NCBI GenBank assembly: GCA_018417955.1
Contig: JACTVC010000013.1
Coordinates: 518,633 to 582,632, forward strand
Direction: 5' to 3'
Length of the DNA: 64,000 bases
DNA from: Laccaria trichodermophora
Lineage: Eukaryota; Basidiomycota; Agaricomycetes; Agaricales; Hydnangiaceae
Part shown: positions 33,433 to 44,159 of the stretch, piece by piece
How positions within the stretch are numbered: the stretch's first letter is position 1
Layout of the letters: the number at the start of each line of letters is the position of its first letter
Made by a program: the position numbers and the translations under genes
Notes under the pieces: model-generated
The model's database searches: none
The model's input: only the letters and a program-made list of their open reading frames with translations
Told to the model about the DNA's origin: nothing

Positions 33433-34796
33433 ATGCCTCACCACAATCCAACATCGTCACTTCATTTTCAAGGGGGTATACCAAGTCATAATCGTCGAGC
33501 AATAACTCCGTGAGCGTGGCTGGTCCCGAGATAGACATCGACTGACTTCAGTAATAATCATCTAGACAAGAAATCTGCGAAGCACTTCATAACTATCAGC
33601 TTGAAAGCTCCAGCACTCTCGGTCTATCGTTGGGAGTCCACGATACCTCCGAAATACCGGAATCCATCTCTATCAATCACATCCCCTTGGAAATTCTCGC
33701 GGAGATTTTCCTTCTATGTCCAAGCGGATCTTGGCGCAGGCTTCAGTTCGAGCGCCCCCCCGATCCGAGGCGTTGGCGAGCGCCACTACTTCTTTGTCAA
33801 GTTTGTCGTTATTGGAGAAAGGTCGCTTTATCTCTACCACTCCTTTGGTGCTCATTGTCGGGCACCGGACCTTTCACCCCACATCCTGCATTCATCAAAC
33901 TCTGGCTTACCCGCTCTCGTGGACTGCCACTTTCCCTGTCCCTCGCGACGCCGGTGGGGCTTGACGACACACCGAAATATCACGCACATGTGTCTAAAAT
34001 GTTCGATTTATTCTCGAATGAGATGCATCGATGGCGCACGATTGCGTTTACTTTGAACGATAATCTCGCGCGCCAATTTATCGCCACGGTTGATTCCAAG
34101 GCGCAAATTTTAGAGGAACTAGAATTGGCCTTTGAAGAACCTAGCAGTACAAGTGCTGAGGTCTCTGCTCTACTTCCGTCCTTGCCCAAGCTTCGCCACT
34201 TATCATGGTACGGAAAACTGTCGGCAATGTCTTTACGCAACATACCATTCCACCGGCTAACGCAAATCTACATATCTTCGCTTATCTCCGCGCAGGACGT
34301 GGTTATATGCCTTTCGCAGTGTACAGCAGCGTTGGAGATACGGTGGGACTGCGTAAATTGTTGGGATTCGCCATCTATTTGTGGATCACCTCAAACCACA
34401 CTCCTTCATCTGCGATCGCTACATTTGGAAGGGACCGGGGATCTTGCTCAAATTTTATCTCGGCTTACGCTGCCTTCCTTGAAATACCTGTGTTTGGAGA
34501 CACGTTCTAAAACTCGTGACCATAGGTTGCTCGAGGACTTTTTTGATAGGTCATCTTGCCCCTTGCAACACTTCAACCTCAAGGATGATTGTGTAGACCA
34601 GGAAGGCATTGTCAATTACTTGACTATTCCTTTCTTGGAAGCCATTCCGGATATACGAGTTTATTTAACGGGGATTTCGAAGCATGACGTCCTCCAAGAA
34701 ATGCAGGAAATAAAGGATTCCCAAGATACGCCTACCTTTCATCGACTTCAAATAAGCTACCCCGAATGCCACTGGCCGGCATTTACTTGGAAGTGA
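33433..34796 (+). CDS. F-box protein, duplicated family, copy B (435 aa)
   Basis: Exons 33433-33509 and 33566-34796; the intron is 56 bases (gtgagc...tctag), at the same phase as in the sister at 15863. The N-terminus is MPHHNPTSSLHFQGG. The F-box is near residues 57-72 (ISINHIPLEILAEIF), followed by RRWRAPLLLCQVCRYWRKVA and LPLLWCSLS. The leucine-rich tail ends at FTWK, as in copy A. Long identical blocks (for example SKMFDLFSNEMHRWRTIAFT) suggest either recent duplication or gene conversion in the centre. Inferred role: SCF adaptor with unknown substrate. Confidence 0.83.
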
Positions 34797-35899
34797 ACGG
34801 TCATGTCCTGCTAGGAATAAATTTGTCTACTAGTACTCACGCTTAAACACTTATCTACTTGCTTGACGCATGTACCAGTGTATAGTATTGGTCCGCATTT
34901 ATTCAAAGCGACCTTGACCGCCTCTAAAGTACTTAGTACGAAAAGGGAAGGGTCAGCGTGAGGAACTCGAGTCTATGCTATGACAGCCATTTTTTCCGTG
35001 AGCTTTGCTTGTCCACGACTGTACTTAGGTAAAAAAATTCTTTGTCTGAGTCATGGGTTGGCGCAAGGTTGGCGTCGAAATTTTTGTAGTGGTATTCCAC
35101 ATATTTGCTCATATTTACACACACACATCAACAACAATATACCTTTTCCTTTTATCAGTGTTGGACTTTCAAAGCCGTTGGACAGCGAAAAAAAAAACGT
35201 TTAAGGCTTCTGCCTCCGCCCTCCCCCTCCCCCCGTACTCTGTGTCCCTCGGCAAATTCCGACATACCCCTTGGCGTTGTCACCACAGTATGTTTTGGCA
35301 GTGCGGAGAGATACAACCATCCTGATGGGTTCATCGAACTGACAGTCCCCGCACTTCACAAAGTACAGGTCTTGACTTGTGTTTTCCTCTTCAAGTAACT
35401 TAGGGTCGGAAAGGTATCGACGAGATGATAAGAGGTTGACGCTGGGTTGACGGCTTGGCCAAGGCTTGGCTTTTCAAAGAGCCTAAAAAGAACACCTGCG
35501 GCCAATGTTTTTTTTTCATACACGACGGGTTTCAAATTAGCGCTCGCCGCTCAACCGCAAACGATAGTTGCGTCACGGTGGGCAAGAGGCTTCAGGCCTT
35601 CAGGCCTCAAGAAGACCATCCCCATTGAACAAGCGGTGCCGTATCTACTCATTACGCAAATCCAACGCAAATCTCGACCTCGAACCTCAAATCAAGAAGC
35701 GCTTGCAGTATAATGTTTACACTGCGATCCTGAACATTTACGTTGACTTGGATATCTACAGCTTCCAGGTACACCTATCGTCGTTTGACGTGGGCCCAAG
35801 CTGGGATTGCCCTCTGCCTGAACAAACGTCGCCTTATAAAAGCCATGATGGAGTCTTGTCTTTTTCATCCCTAATCTTCCCCTTAGTCCATTCACACTG
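34797..35899. other. Intergenic downstream of copy B
   Basis: 34800-35160 is repeated at 43632-43930 plus 45600-45690 (shared cgtcgaaatttttg and gtggtattccacat). No gene is seen. The last part contains the promoter of the next gene. Confidence 0.5.
35835..35840 (+). promoter_or_regulatory. Probable TATA box of the membrane protein gene
   Basis: TATAAA in gccttataaaagcc, 65 bases before the ATG at 35900. The sequence and distance are good for a fungal core promoter. Confidence 0.55.
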
Positions 35900-37981
35900 A
35901 TGCTTTCCAACGCTGACCTGAGGAGGTACCTCCTGCGAACTGTGCTAGTGTGCTCATTCATATCCATACCAGCGACTGTCGTCGCGATTCTGAATGATCT
36001 CCCACTTATCACCCTCGCGTGGGTGGGTGTCGTCTGCGGTATCACCATCCATCACACGACAACAGCGTGAGCCTCTCGCTGTCTTTTATTTTGAAATCTT
36101 CCACCTGAATGTCATACTACAGGGTTGTTACTTCGAAATATTTTCCAGAATGGTGTGAACCGATCCTGGTTTCCATTGAAATAACTGGTAGCTGTCCATA
36201 AAGTTCATTTTTATTCTGTTGCTTACCACACAATGCCTAGTCTTGTTTTGTCTCGGTCTTTGGAAGCTTGTTGTGAATCGGTGGTCAACTGAGGACGCCG
36301 CGATTTTGACAATCACTTTATATACTCTGGTGGTGGCACTGTGTCTGACATTGCTGCTTCGAGTTGCGTGCATAGTCCGTTCCAAAGGAATGAAGCTCCT
36401 GAAGCCATTCAGAGTGTTTTCTGAATGTGATCCTCTACCACACGACTGGGCGCCTTACGAAGTTGTGTTCGGAAAAGCTATCTGGCAGCCTGCCTTAGCG
36501 TGAGGACTCGATTAACTGTACAGGTCAATTTCGCTAATTAACATTATCGCGATTAAGGGGAGAAGCAAAAGGCATCATAGCTTTCCGGTTCCTTCTCGCC
36601 ATTCCGTTGCTGCTGGCACTTCTTTTATTTTCAGCTGTCTCAATAATTATAGAGCCCATCCACGAAATTGGACTGGTGCCACACAAGGATTATCGTGCCC
36701 CAGAGATATTGTATGATTTCAATATGGAACCCCCCGTTTGGAGTATCGTAGCGGTGAGTAGCGGCATTCAAGATCCAGTTACACGCGATGTAATTTATGG
36801 TATTACATAGTTCATCGACATGCGTTTACCCATTGCTAGTGATCCCAAAGTCTTCAAGACTGCTATCACTGTTAAACCTCTCTGGGACGGTTCGGGTACG
36901 CTCCCTGAATATGTTCATGGTAGTGCCTAATCCGTAATATCCACTAGATGTCAAAAACAATCCTGATTGCGTCCACCTGGATGGTAATCTGACGATCGGG
37001 GGTAAATCGCAAAATGTACAGTCCGATCCGTATATCCAAACCATTACCATATTTTGTCCGAGCCGCCGGAAGGGATTGACTGGTAAGATTAAATTGCCAT
37101 GTTCCTGAAGTTATCTCACGAGATGTATAGCTCGGGAAATAATGTCAGCCCCCTCGCCGGACGTCTCCCCTGATTTACTCGTCACCGTAAATTTCACAAC
37201 GCTAAAGATGTACGACGACTCATTGGTTGATGCGAGGATGCGCACCGTATCGATTCTGGTGGGTCTAACAAACAACACCAATGACGTTGTCTCCAACACC
37301 ATACCAACCCCTCTATTCCCCGGTCTTAACCTTGCTGGGAATGTCTCTCGTGAGTTTAAAAGGCGTTTTGTCAAGCTACAGTTATCGTCTTTGGGGATTT
37401 TCAGTGTGAGTCAAAGCGTGATAGCTCTTCCTTGGTGAATTTTGACTAATGCTTCTTCAGTCTTCGACATCCTTTCTTGTCACAAACCTCTCCCCACTTT
37501 TTCCCGACCCCTCCTCCCTCATACCTCGAAGCCCGGACATAGGCACATTGAGAATCTTTGGTCAAAATGACCATTCAGATTGGGAACTACACCAAGACTA
37601 TAGAGACAAATCCATCTGGAGAGGCTTCGCATCCGTCGGTGGTTTCTGGACTTTCTTCAATGGGGCATTTGTGATCGCCCTTGGGACTCCTTTAGGACTG
37701 ATCTTATTCGGTGGGTGTTGAATATCTATTTGTAGCAAGCAAAAGTTTTACCTGAAGCAGGTATCAACCGGGACTCGAAATCCGGCGGGGTCGTTCATTT
37801 ATTGTTCCCACCTCGTCAGCTTCGTCTCCCTGGTAGCGACTCCGGGTCTCTTCTCGCTGATTCGGCCAGCACTCAAAATAGCAGTGGTCAACACAGTCTT
37901 GGCGATGTCCCTGCTGGTGAGCACCTTGAAGTGATACCTTTGAAGGTTGTGCAACGCATTGGTGGTGCCCTAGCTCAATAA
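35900..37981 (+). CDS. Multi-pass membrane protein, unknown family (550 aa)
   Basis: Nine exons: 35900-36066, 36123-36187, 36241-36499, 36558-36753, 36811-36895, 36948-37082, 37131-37405, 37461-37710, 37761-37981; frame is kept at every junction. Hydrophobic segments are near residues 12-32 and 37-52, then in exon 3 (two, including TLYTLVVALCLTLLLRVAC), at the start of exon 4 (FLLAIPLLLALLLFSAVSII) and in exon 8 (FWTFFNGAFVIALGTPLGLI). Exons 5-7 look like an extracytoplasmic region with two Cys and several Asn-x-Thr/Ser sites. The C-terminal tail is polar. The exon 8 pattern (RGFASVGGFWTFFNG) recurs in agaric proteins of unknown function, as far as I recall. No transporter or enzyme motif is visible. 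An intact coding frame over nine exons argues for a functional gene. Confidence 0.8.
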
Positions 37982-38964
37982 AAAGGGAGGCAAACGTACG
38001 ACTCGTAGTTATAGAGATTGGATCTGTTACAAGATACTCGTTCATCGTGACCCGCGCGACTTGTAGTCTTGTACTGGTATTTCTGGTGGGATGTGGTCTT
38101 TCTGATCTGTATTGAAACGAATGGCACTCATCTCATGAAAATTGTCCATCTAATCAGTATTTCTAAAGCACCAATCCATTGCAGTAACTTCGGTAAGAGC
38201 AGAAGCAAGAAAAGGTAGTTAATCCAATGTCAAGTTGACGGGACCCAAATTGGATCTTGACGGGCGGACAGGAAAAAGCACAAACCCATATCGAGGAGCT
38301 GAATTCGGTGAATAACCAACTTTGAGGACGGAATTGAAAGCGGGCAAGTCAAGGCGCTGAAGCGAGTGAAAAGTCCTGAAACACGGAAATTCTGGATTAA
38401 CATGCTTCATAAAGGAGAGCCAGGACAAGGGGGAAACAAGCAGGTTGAACAGAATTGCTGATGTTTTGGAAACTTCGATTGGCATTGCATGGATTTATGT
38501 ATTTTCGACTCGGATGGGCATCCCTCTCAAGAACTAGTACTTACTAGATACCTTTCATTGACCTGTTCCCCTCGTGCACTTAAACCGATGACCACAGGAA
38601 ACCTGTTGGATTGCGTGAACGGACGACGCACTACTCCCTGCGTCATCTGCGATTCCAAAGAGTCCGATGCTGGGACAGGAAGGAGGACATGAGTAAGGGA
38701 TGTGCGAGAATGAAGATAGCGGTCACTTACCTGCCAGCGAACAACTGGCAAGGCTGCTTGGATGATAGCCTTGAACGTAGTACGCGAACCGTCAACGCTT
38801 CAGTGAGCCGTATGGGATACCAGAGGTACGCAGTTCGGAGGAAGGTGGATGAGGAAGCAGACTAGGGTGGGAGTGTGTGTTCGTTCAATGTTGAGATAAT
38901 GCTGAACAGTTGGTGAACGTGTTTACTCAAAAGCCAGAGTAGAAGGCTGCGGTGGTCCTCCCGC
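37982..38964. other. Intergenic with possible minus-strand exons
   Basis: On the minus strand a reading at about 38669-38555 (SIGLFGIADDAGSSASSVHA, ending in TGA) is preceded by an acceptor (gtcccag) and, further upstream, by a donor (gtaagt, complement of 38725-38730). This may be the end of a small gene or a remnant. The minus-strand frame 38485-38219 is open for 88 codons but has no recognisable content. Confidence 0.25.
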
Positions 38965-39610
38965 TCAGTCCAGTAGGCCAGGCAAACTGGGGGAGTCCCC
39001 ATCCCATGACCATCGCGGCAACTCGTTGTGGAATGAAGGCGAGGGAACAGCCCTATATACGATAGTAATTGGTGCAAGTTCAAGGCCGTTGAAGAAGCAT
39101 TACTTACCTATGCACGCATAGCCATCCTCCCCGCTCTTCATTTACGTCGTAGTCCTGCGAGAACAGAGACAGTCCCTCCAATGCCTTGAAGCTTCTGTCT
39201 CCACTGTTTTCCCTCAGCGGTTCGATCTTGGCGGTGAAACTACAAAGAGAAACAAGGAGTACATGAGCAAGTCATCGTCAGCTAGTATGTCTAATCCCAA
39301 CTTACAAGAGGCCAACCCACTCTCAAAACGAATCTTTCGTATTTGTATCTGTCGGATCGCGGTAGGTCATGACGATGATGAGCCACAGATGATACGCCGG
39401 GTCCGGTTTGCTACTTAGATGACGGGACCTGTCGATTTACGCATGGTGAACTTGTGTAGATATAAGAATCACGCGACGGTCTATAACAAACTATACATAC
39501 CTTGCATGCTCATTCTGCATCTCATGTCCAGTCTTGAGATCGAGATTATGTTCCCAGTTCTTCACGCACTTTGGCAATACCAAAGATAGTATGGTAATGC
39601 TTCGGAAATC
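38965..39610 (-). pseudogene. Uncharacterised minus-strand gene, four C-terminal exons, in-frame stop
   Basis: Four exons chain in one frame on the minus strand with standard splice sites: 39610-39501, 39428-39306, 39239-39108, 39052-38965. Readable parts are KCVKNWEHNLDLKTGHEMQ, SSKPDPAYHLWLIIVMTYRD, then KIEPLRENSGDRSFKALEGL and, at the end, HNELPRWSWDG. A TGA at 39323-39325 interrupts the second exon in the very frame used by both sides. All three internal junctions preserve frame, which is unlikely by chance. Either the gene is freshly broken, or part of exon 2 is an intron that I misplaced. The 5' part (39611-40100) could not be modelled. I do not recognise the family. Confidence 0.4.
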
Positions 39611-40867
39611 CTAATGAAAATCGCGAACGTGACGGTCCTGGTGTTGCTCATGGGTGACGTGGCAGGTGCAAGTGCAGATGAGGAACTTAAGTTGCGGATG
39701 CTGAGCTTGCTTGAGCTGGGATGGCCAGCAGCACAGTAAATGCGCCCGAGTCAGTTTGGTGGAAAGCAGGGAATCGGAGGCGTGTTGCATTTCAAGTTGG
39801 TAATAACGGGTAGTAGTATTGGAAGGAAGGTTGGATTTCACGGAGTTGGACGCGGATGCACGAGTAGGGCGGTCACACAAGGATACCGAAGCGCCTCCTG
39901 CACCCTCCAAAATCTAGCCATTCCGACGATTTCTGACATCTTCACCCCTCTCCTGCACCGCAATCTCGCTGTACACGAATAGGATATCGGTAAACTTCCG
40001 GGCAGGCCAGACGGATGGGGTGACTGGCACAAAAACTTGGAACTCGATTGGTCGCATCGGTAAGATGGTGGAACATGTCGGTTGGGGACCGTGGAGGGAG
40101 GCACATGCATGAAATTAGCCTTGCGCACAGACAGCCATCCATCTCCTGGCTTCGATTGAATCGATTCACGTTTTTTTCGTCCGGATCGGCGACTACTCAG
40201 TACTCAAGAGTAGTCGAGCGAGTTTCTTTCCCTGTGAACGCCAACGTACTTACTATGTGTCCGACCTAATTCTCTGTCCTCAAGCCTCCTCTTCCTCCTC
40301 CCCCTATACGCCTTATTCTCTGTTCAGTCACCTCCCTGATTTCGATGTGTCCCTGGGGCCTGGACTGCGATTGATTGAGCGTTGCGGCGCATGACTTTGA
40401 GCTCCTCCGCACCTTTTGCGACATGTGTGTGTTTTAACTTTTTTGGAGTGGAGAAAAATATCTGCTGCCTTTGTCGCCATCGCCCGTGAGCACTCGTTCG
40501 TCTCCGAATTCGTTTTGTTTTGTGCGTGCTGTTTGGGTGAGGCTTTCGGATTTTCACTTCCTGTCGGCGCTTGGTGCCTCCTGGGCCCTTCCCTTTTCGA
40601 GTCTGCCCTTTCTTGGCCAGACTGTCTTTTTCTTGGTCCGAGGTCGCACCTCTATGCATTCACAGAAACAATCGCCAAGCTCTACTTGGATCAGGTCCTT
40701 GTTGTCCTGACCTGATTGCACCATCCAGCCGAACACAACCGCCATTCTCGAAAACGTGCTAAAAGACGAAAAGCCCCCTTGGACCACTTCTTTCCCCACC
40801 CCACCCACATTCACAAGCCATACCCCGTTGATTTCACCCTCCTCAGCGTTTTTTCATAGAGGCCAAA
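39611..40867. other. Intergenic; left edge of the ZZ-gene tandem duplication
   Basis: 39611-40130 probably holds upstream exons of the minus-strand gene. A short inverted repeat gactactc...gagtagtc lies at about 40190-40214. From about 40340 the sequence matches 45900-46370, the upstream region of the second ZZ-finger gene. Confidence 0.4.
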
Positions 40868-42307
40868 ATGGCTACACTGTCCAGCCTCTCCTTGAACATA
40901 ACCAACTGTGGTGTAGACGTCACCGTTGCTGACAGTGATACTGCTCGTCTCATGTATTACCTCCGCTGCGTCACCCCGGGTGTCGGCTTAGACGTCCTAC
41001 CAGACGATCTCATCAGTCATAAAAACTACCGCTCGCTTTCCCCCCAGCGCTTTCGCACCGTCATCCTGACCGCTATCGAGCTTCCGCCCGATCTATTCAT
41101 AGACAAGCTCATCTTCTGTGACGACGATTGCGAAATTCTAGAGAGGGGCCAGAAGAACAAGTTCGTCCGTATCTCCGCTGCATGCGACATCGTCTCGCTG
41201 CAAATTGATATCTTCATTATGGGCAAGGTCAGGAATGCGACGGAGGTGATGTTTTACACGTCGTCGTGGCTCCGCGAGTATTATATACAGCCCATGAAGC
41301 GTTTCTATCGCACAATCGTTGGGACAATGCACTGTAGCCATTGCGATGGCGAAGATGGCCTCTGCAAGTGTACGAGGTGCCCGCGCACCACCGAGAGCAA
41401 ATGCAGTGACTTTAAATTTTTTGATGCCTTCCTTGACCTGTGCAATGCCATCACACCCCCATCGTCATCGAGCGCCAATCCTAGGCCATCCACCCCTCAG
41501 CCGCCGCCCGTTGAGACACCGAGACCTGGAGAGCACCAGTGTACATGTGATGGATGTGGGTGGAGTTTTTTCACAGGTGCCAGATACAAGTGCACCACCT
41601 GCTATGACTACGACCTTTGTGAACAATGCTATGACTCCAATAAGCACGACATGGGACACCCCTTCAATCAATATCGTGCCCCAGATGCGAGACCGACCCT
41701 TCTCGCTGCCCGAGCCAGCTCAAAGCCATCTATACCCCGCACACACACTGATGGTGCCACCAACCACCCTCCACCATGTTACTCCGAAAAAACCAGCACC
41801 GAACCGTCCTCCTCACCATTCTTCTACGACACCATGTCCGCGTCAGAGCTCAAACACTTCCTCAATGACCACGGAGCCACTTTTGATGACATCCTGGACA
41901 AGGAGACCTTGTGCAGACGTGTTTGGGACACGTATTGCGAGTCCATGGGCATCGTCGAGCTCAACAAGTTCCTTTCTGAGAACTCGATCTCGACGGCGGA
42001 CTGTAGGGACGTCCAAAGCCGGCGGCGGAAAGCGAAGGACATGTTCCGTCCTCCCAAAAGGCCAACGGCTCCACCTGCATCGGTCAACACGTCGCAGGTG
42101 AGGTGGAGGAAGGATGATACTGTGATTTTGAAAGGCTTGAATCGGGCTGAGATGAATGGGAAAAGGGGTACAGTGGTGTCGGTGGATAATGAGTTGGGTA
42201 AGGTGCAGGTTAGGATTGAGGATATGGACAAGTCGTTCAGGATTAAGTTTGAGAATCTCCAAATGGCCATGGACGACTCGGAGGAGGAGTATGAGGAACT
42301 TGACTGA
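40868..42307 (+). CDS. ZZ-type zinc finger protein with SAP-like and KOW-like parts, copy 1 (479 aa)
   Basis: Single exon from an ATG in gccaaaATGGCT to TGA. Residues 1-150 are a conserved but unrecognised N-terminal region. Residues 155-180 have closely spaced Cys (CSHCDGEDGLCKCTRC), possibly a second metal site. Residues 223-270 are a ZZ finger (CDGCGWSF, YKCTTCYDYDLCEQCY, HDMGHPF), which binds two zinc ions and usually a peptide. Residues about 325-375 resemble SAP-like helices (SASELKHFLNDHGATFDDIL). Residues 410-465 have a KOW/SH3-like pattern (GLNRAEMNGKRGTVVSVD). Such a combination suggests a scaffold or ubiquitin/chromatin-associated factor; no enzyme motif is seen. The copy at 46372 is nearly identical in the C-terminal half and more diverged in the N-terminal half. 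Confidence 0.85.
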   Translation: MATLSSLSLNITNCGVDVTVADSDTARLMYYLRCVTPGVGLDVLPDDLISHKNYRSLSPQRFRTVILTAIELPPDLFIDKLIFCDDDCEILERGQKNKFVRISAACDIVSLQIDIFIMGKVRNATEVMFYTSSWLREYYIQPMKRFYRTIVGTMHCSHCDGEDGLCKCTRCPRTTESKCSDFKFFDAFLDLCNAITPPSSSSANPRPSTPQPPPVETPRPGEHQCTCDGCGWSFFTGARYKCTTCYDYDLCEQCYDSNKHDMGHPFNQYRAPDARPTLLAARASSKPSIPRTHTDGATNHPPPCYSEKTSTEPSSSPFFYDTMSASELKHFLNDHGATFDDILDKETLCRRVWDTYCESMGIVELNKFLSENSISTADCRDVQSRRRKAKDMFRPPKRPTAPPASVNTSQVRWRKDDTVILKGLNRAEMNGKRGTVVSVDNELGKVQVRIEDMDKSFRIKFENLQMAMDDSEEEYEELD

Positions 42308-42336
42308 TTCTGCTCCTTAACCCAGGTGACGTTCTA

Positions 42337-43107
42337 CAGTTGCGGACAACTAAAGTCAACAAATTGAGTATCTCAGGAACCAGATTTTTTGATGGAAATC
42401 TAACGACAGATCTGAAACTGGACAGGCAAACGGAGCTCAAAAATGGTGTTTTCATGTTATTCCCACGAGTTTTTGGCTGCGCCAAAATTTTGAGCCAATT
42501 TTTTTGCATCCTACATTGCCATCTCAGCCAGTCTCTCAGAAAAATCCTGCTCATCAAGCTCATCCCAATTACTCTCTGCATATCCATCTCTTCTCCTGAA
42601 TCCTCAGCTTTACTTGCCTCATTTTTCTTATGCAATGGGGTGTGACTCTTGAGATCTCGTGATCAGTTCCTCATCATCTCCCTCACTGACAGTCTGACGG
42701 CTTTGGGAAAAGTCACTGATGGAATGGAAGTCAAAAAAGGGTTATTTTGGAGGTGTGCAAGGTTGCAATGTTTTTTAGGAGGACAGCCTCTAGGTTTGGG
42801 CAGCATAAGAGCAATATTTTTCGAAGGGGAGGATCTATTTTATTTTTATTTTTTCGGTGGATTCTGACAGTACTCATCAAGATCTATCCAAAAATGACTT
42901 TTTCGAGATTTTATCAATTTTTTTGGGCCTGCGCCAAAATTTTGGACCTTTTTTTCAACAAATCTTCACTTATGGGAAATCGGCTCGTACCATTTGAAAG
43001 ATCTACTCAATTCCTGCCTATTCCGATGGTTTTTGGACTTTTAAAAAATCCCTACTAGTCTCAATAAATCAATCTATAAATTTGTTGACTTTAGTTGTCT
43101 GCAACTG
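42337..43107. mobile_element. Inverted-repeat element A, MITE-like, inserted at TA (771 bp)
   Basis: The ends are inverted repeats of about 30 bases (left cagttgcggacaactaaag, right the reverse complement with one mismatch), flanked by TA on both sides (42335-42336, 43108-43109). The sister duplicate has the same flanking sequence joined at a single TA (ttctacctg, near 47823), which is the empty site. There is no transposase frame. The internal sequence near the left end matches, in reverse, the right end of element B at 44857-45516 (shared gtatctcagga and gcgccaaaattt), so they are one family. CAG termini and a TA target fit the pogo/Tc1 group. Confidence 0.88.
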
Positions 43108-43362
43108 TACCTATGGAAGGATTGTCCAACCTGTGTCAAAGCGAAGTACTATTTATAGTTAGGAAATTCAAAGCTGTAGAGAAGTTTTTGATTGGCTATT
43201 TGAACCTTCAGCATTGGAAGACGGCCAGTGAGGTATGATGTCTTGGAATGCCTTCTGACCATCCAGGAAATCGTCTCCATTATGCTAGAGGCTTGGGAAA
43301 AGCAATGTCAACGGATGGTGGCTTGGGAGCAAGAGGAAGAGGCAGTCCTGTTATTGGGCTCC

Positions 43363-43631
43363 TGCTCGAGAACTTTTTTGATTGGTTTTCTTGCCCCTTG
43401 CAACACTTCAACTTCAAAGATGATTGTCTTGACTGGGAAAGCTTTGTCAATTACTTGACTATTCCTTTCTTGGAAGCCATCCTGGATATACGAGTTTATT
43501 TAGGGGGGGTTTTGAAGCATGATGTCCTTCAAGAAATGCAGGAACTAAAGGATTCCCAAGATACGCCTACCTTTCATTGACTTCAAATAAGCTACCCCGA
43601 ATGCCACTGGCCGGCGTTTACTTGGAAGTGA
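43363..43631 (+). pseudogene. Truncated F-box gene, 3' end only (third copy)
   Basis: Matches the last ~90 codons of the F-box gene at 33433 (CPLQHFNFKDDC, VNYLTIPFLEAI, SQDTPTFH). The frame stops early because CGA has become TGA just after PTFH, while the downstream bases still match to the original stop. The start is missing: the sequence joins directly to the ZZ-gene downstream region. Homology continues past the gene to about 43930. Confidence 0.85.
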
Positions 43632-44159
43632 GCGGTCATGTCCTGCTAGGAATAGATTTGTCTACTAGTACTCACGCTTAAACATTTATCTACTTGCTTG
43701 ACGCATGTACATGTACCAGTGTATATAGTATTGGTACGCATTTATTCAGAGCGACCTTGGCCGCCTCTAGAGTACTTAGTACGAAAAGGGAAGGGTCAGC
43801 ATGAGGAACTGGTCGCAAGTCCGATATGCTATGTCAGCCATTTCTTCCGTGGGCTTTGCTTGTCCAGGACTGCACTTAGATAAAAAAAAAATCTCTGTCT
43901 TTTAATCATGTGTTGGTGTTGGGTTGGTGCAAGGGGGTTCTGGGATTTGAATGCTGGACCAGGGGTAGGGTAGGTAGGTTGGCCGCAGGCCGAAAAAAAA
44001 AAAATGGAACCCTCCATAACATAGTGCCCAATCAGCTTGTACAGTGCTTTGAACTACTCCAATAGCCCTCCTGCATGTAAAATATAGTTGTATATTGAAT
44101 TTATTCATAATATCTGCCAATTTCTGGCTTGAAAATTTCACACTGACCATTGTCGGTCA
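43632..44159. other. F-box 3' flank followed by an insertion junction
   Basis: Up to about 43930 this matches 34797-35070. Then it switches to unrelated sequence, and the match resumes near 45600, implying an insertion of about 1.67 kb. Just after the junction lies gggatttgaatgctgg and, further on, a run of A (43996-44007). Confidence 0.55.

Larger units (their letters stand above)
30330..34800. repeat. Segmental duplication, copy B (partner 13010-17200)
   Basis: Same two genes, same order and direction as copy A, with conserved exon-intron structure and upstream sequence. Sequence further downstream (34800-35160) reappears around 43632-43930 and 45600-45690, so the unit once extended further and was copied a third time. 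Confidence 0.85.
40340..43340. repeat. Tandem duplication unit 1 (partner about 45900-48270)
   Basis: Upstream sequence, the whole ZZ-finger gene and several hundred downstream bases are repeated in direct orientation about 5.5 kb further on. Unit 1 additionally contains the inverted-repeat element at 42337-43107. After about 43340 the unit joins abruptly to a remnant of the F-box duplication. Confidence 0.85.

Noticed and set aside
41319..42270. Long frames inside the ZZ-finger genes on both strands (also at 46823-47768)
   Set aside because: They are shadows: they appear at the same offsets in both copies because the real frame is conserved, and have no start context or domain.
43935..43970. 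tRNA T-arm-like ggttctgggatttgaatg
   Set aside because: No matching acceptor, D-arm or anticodon arm on either strand; a SINE is possible but unsupported.
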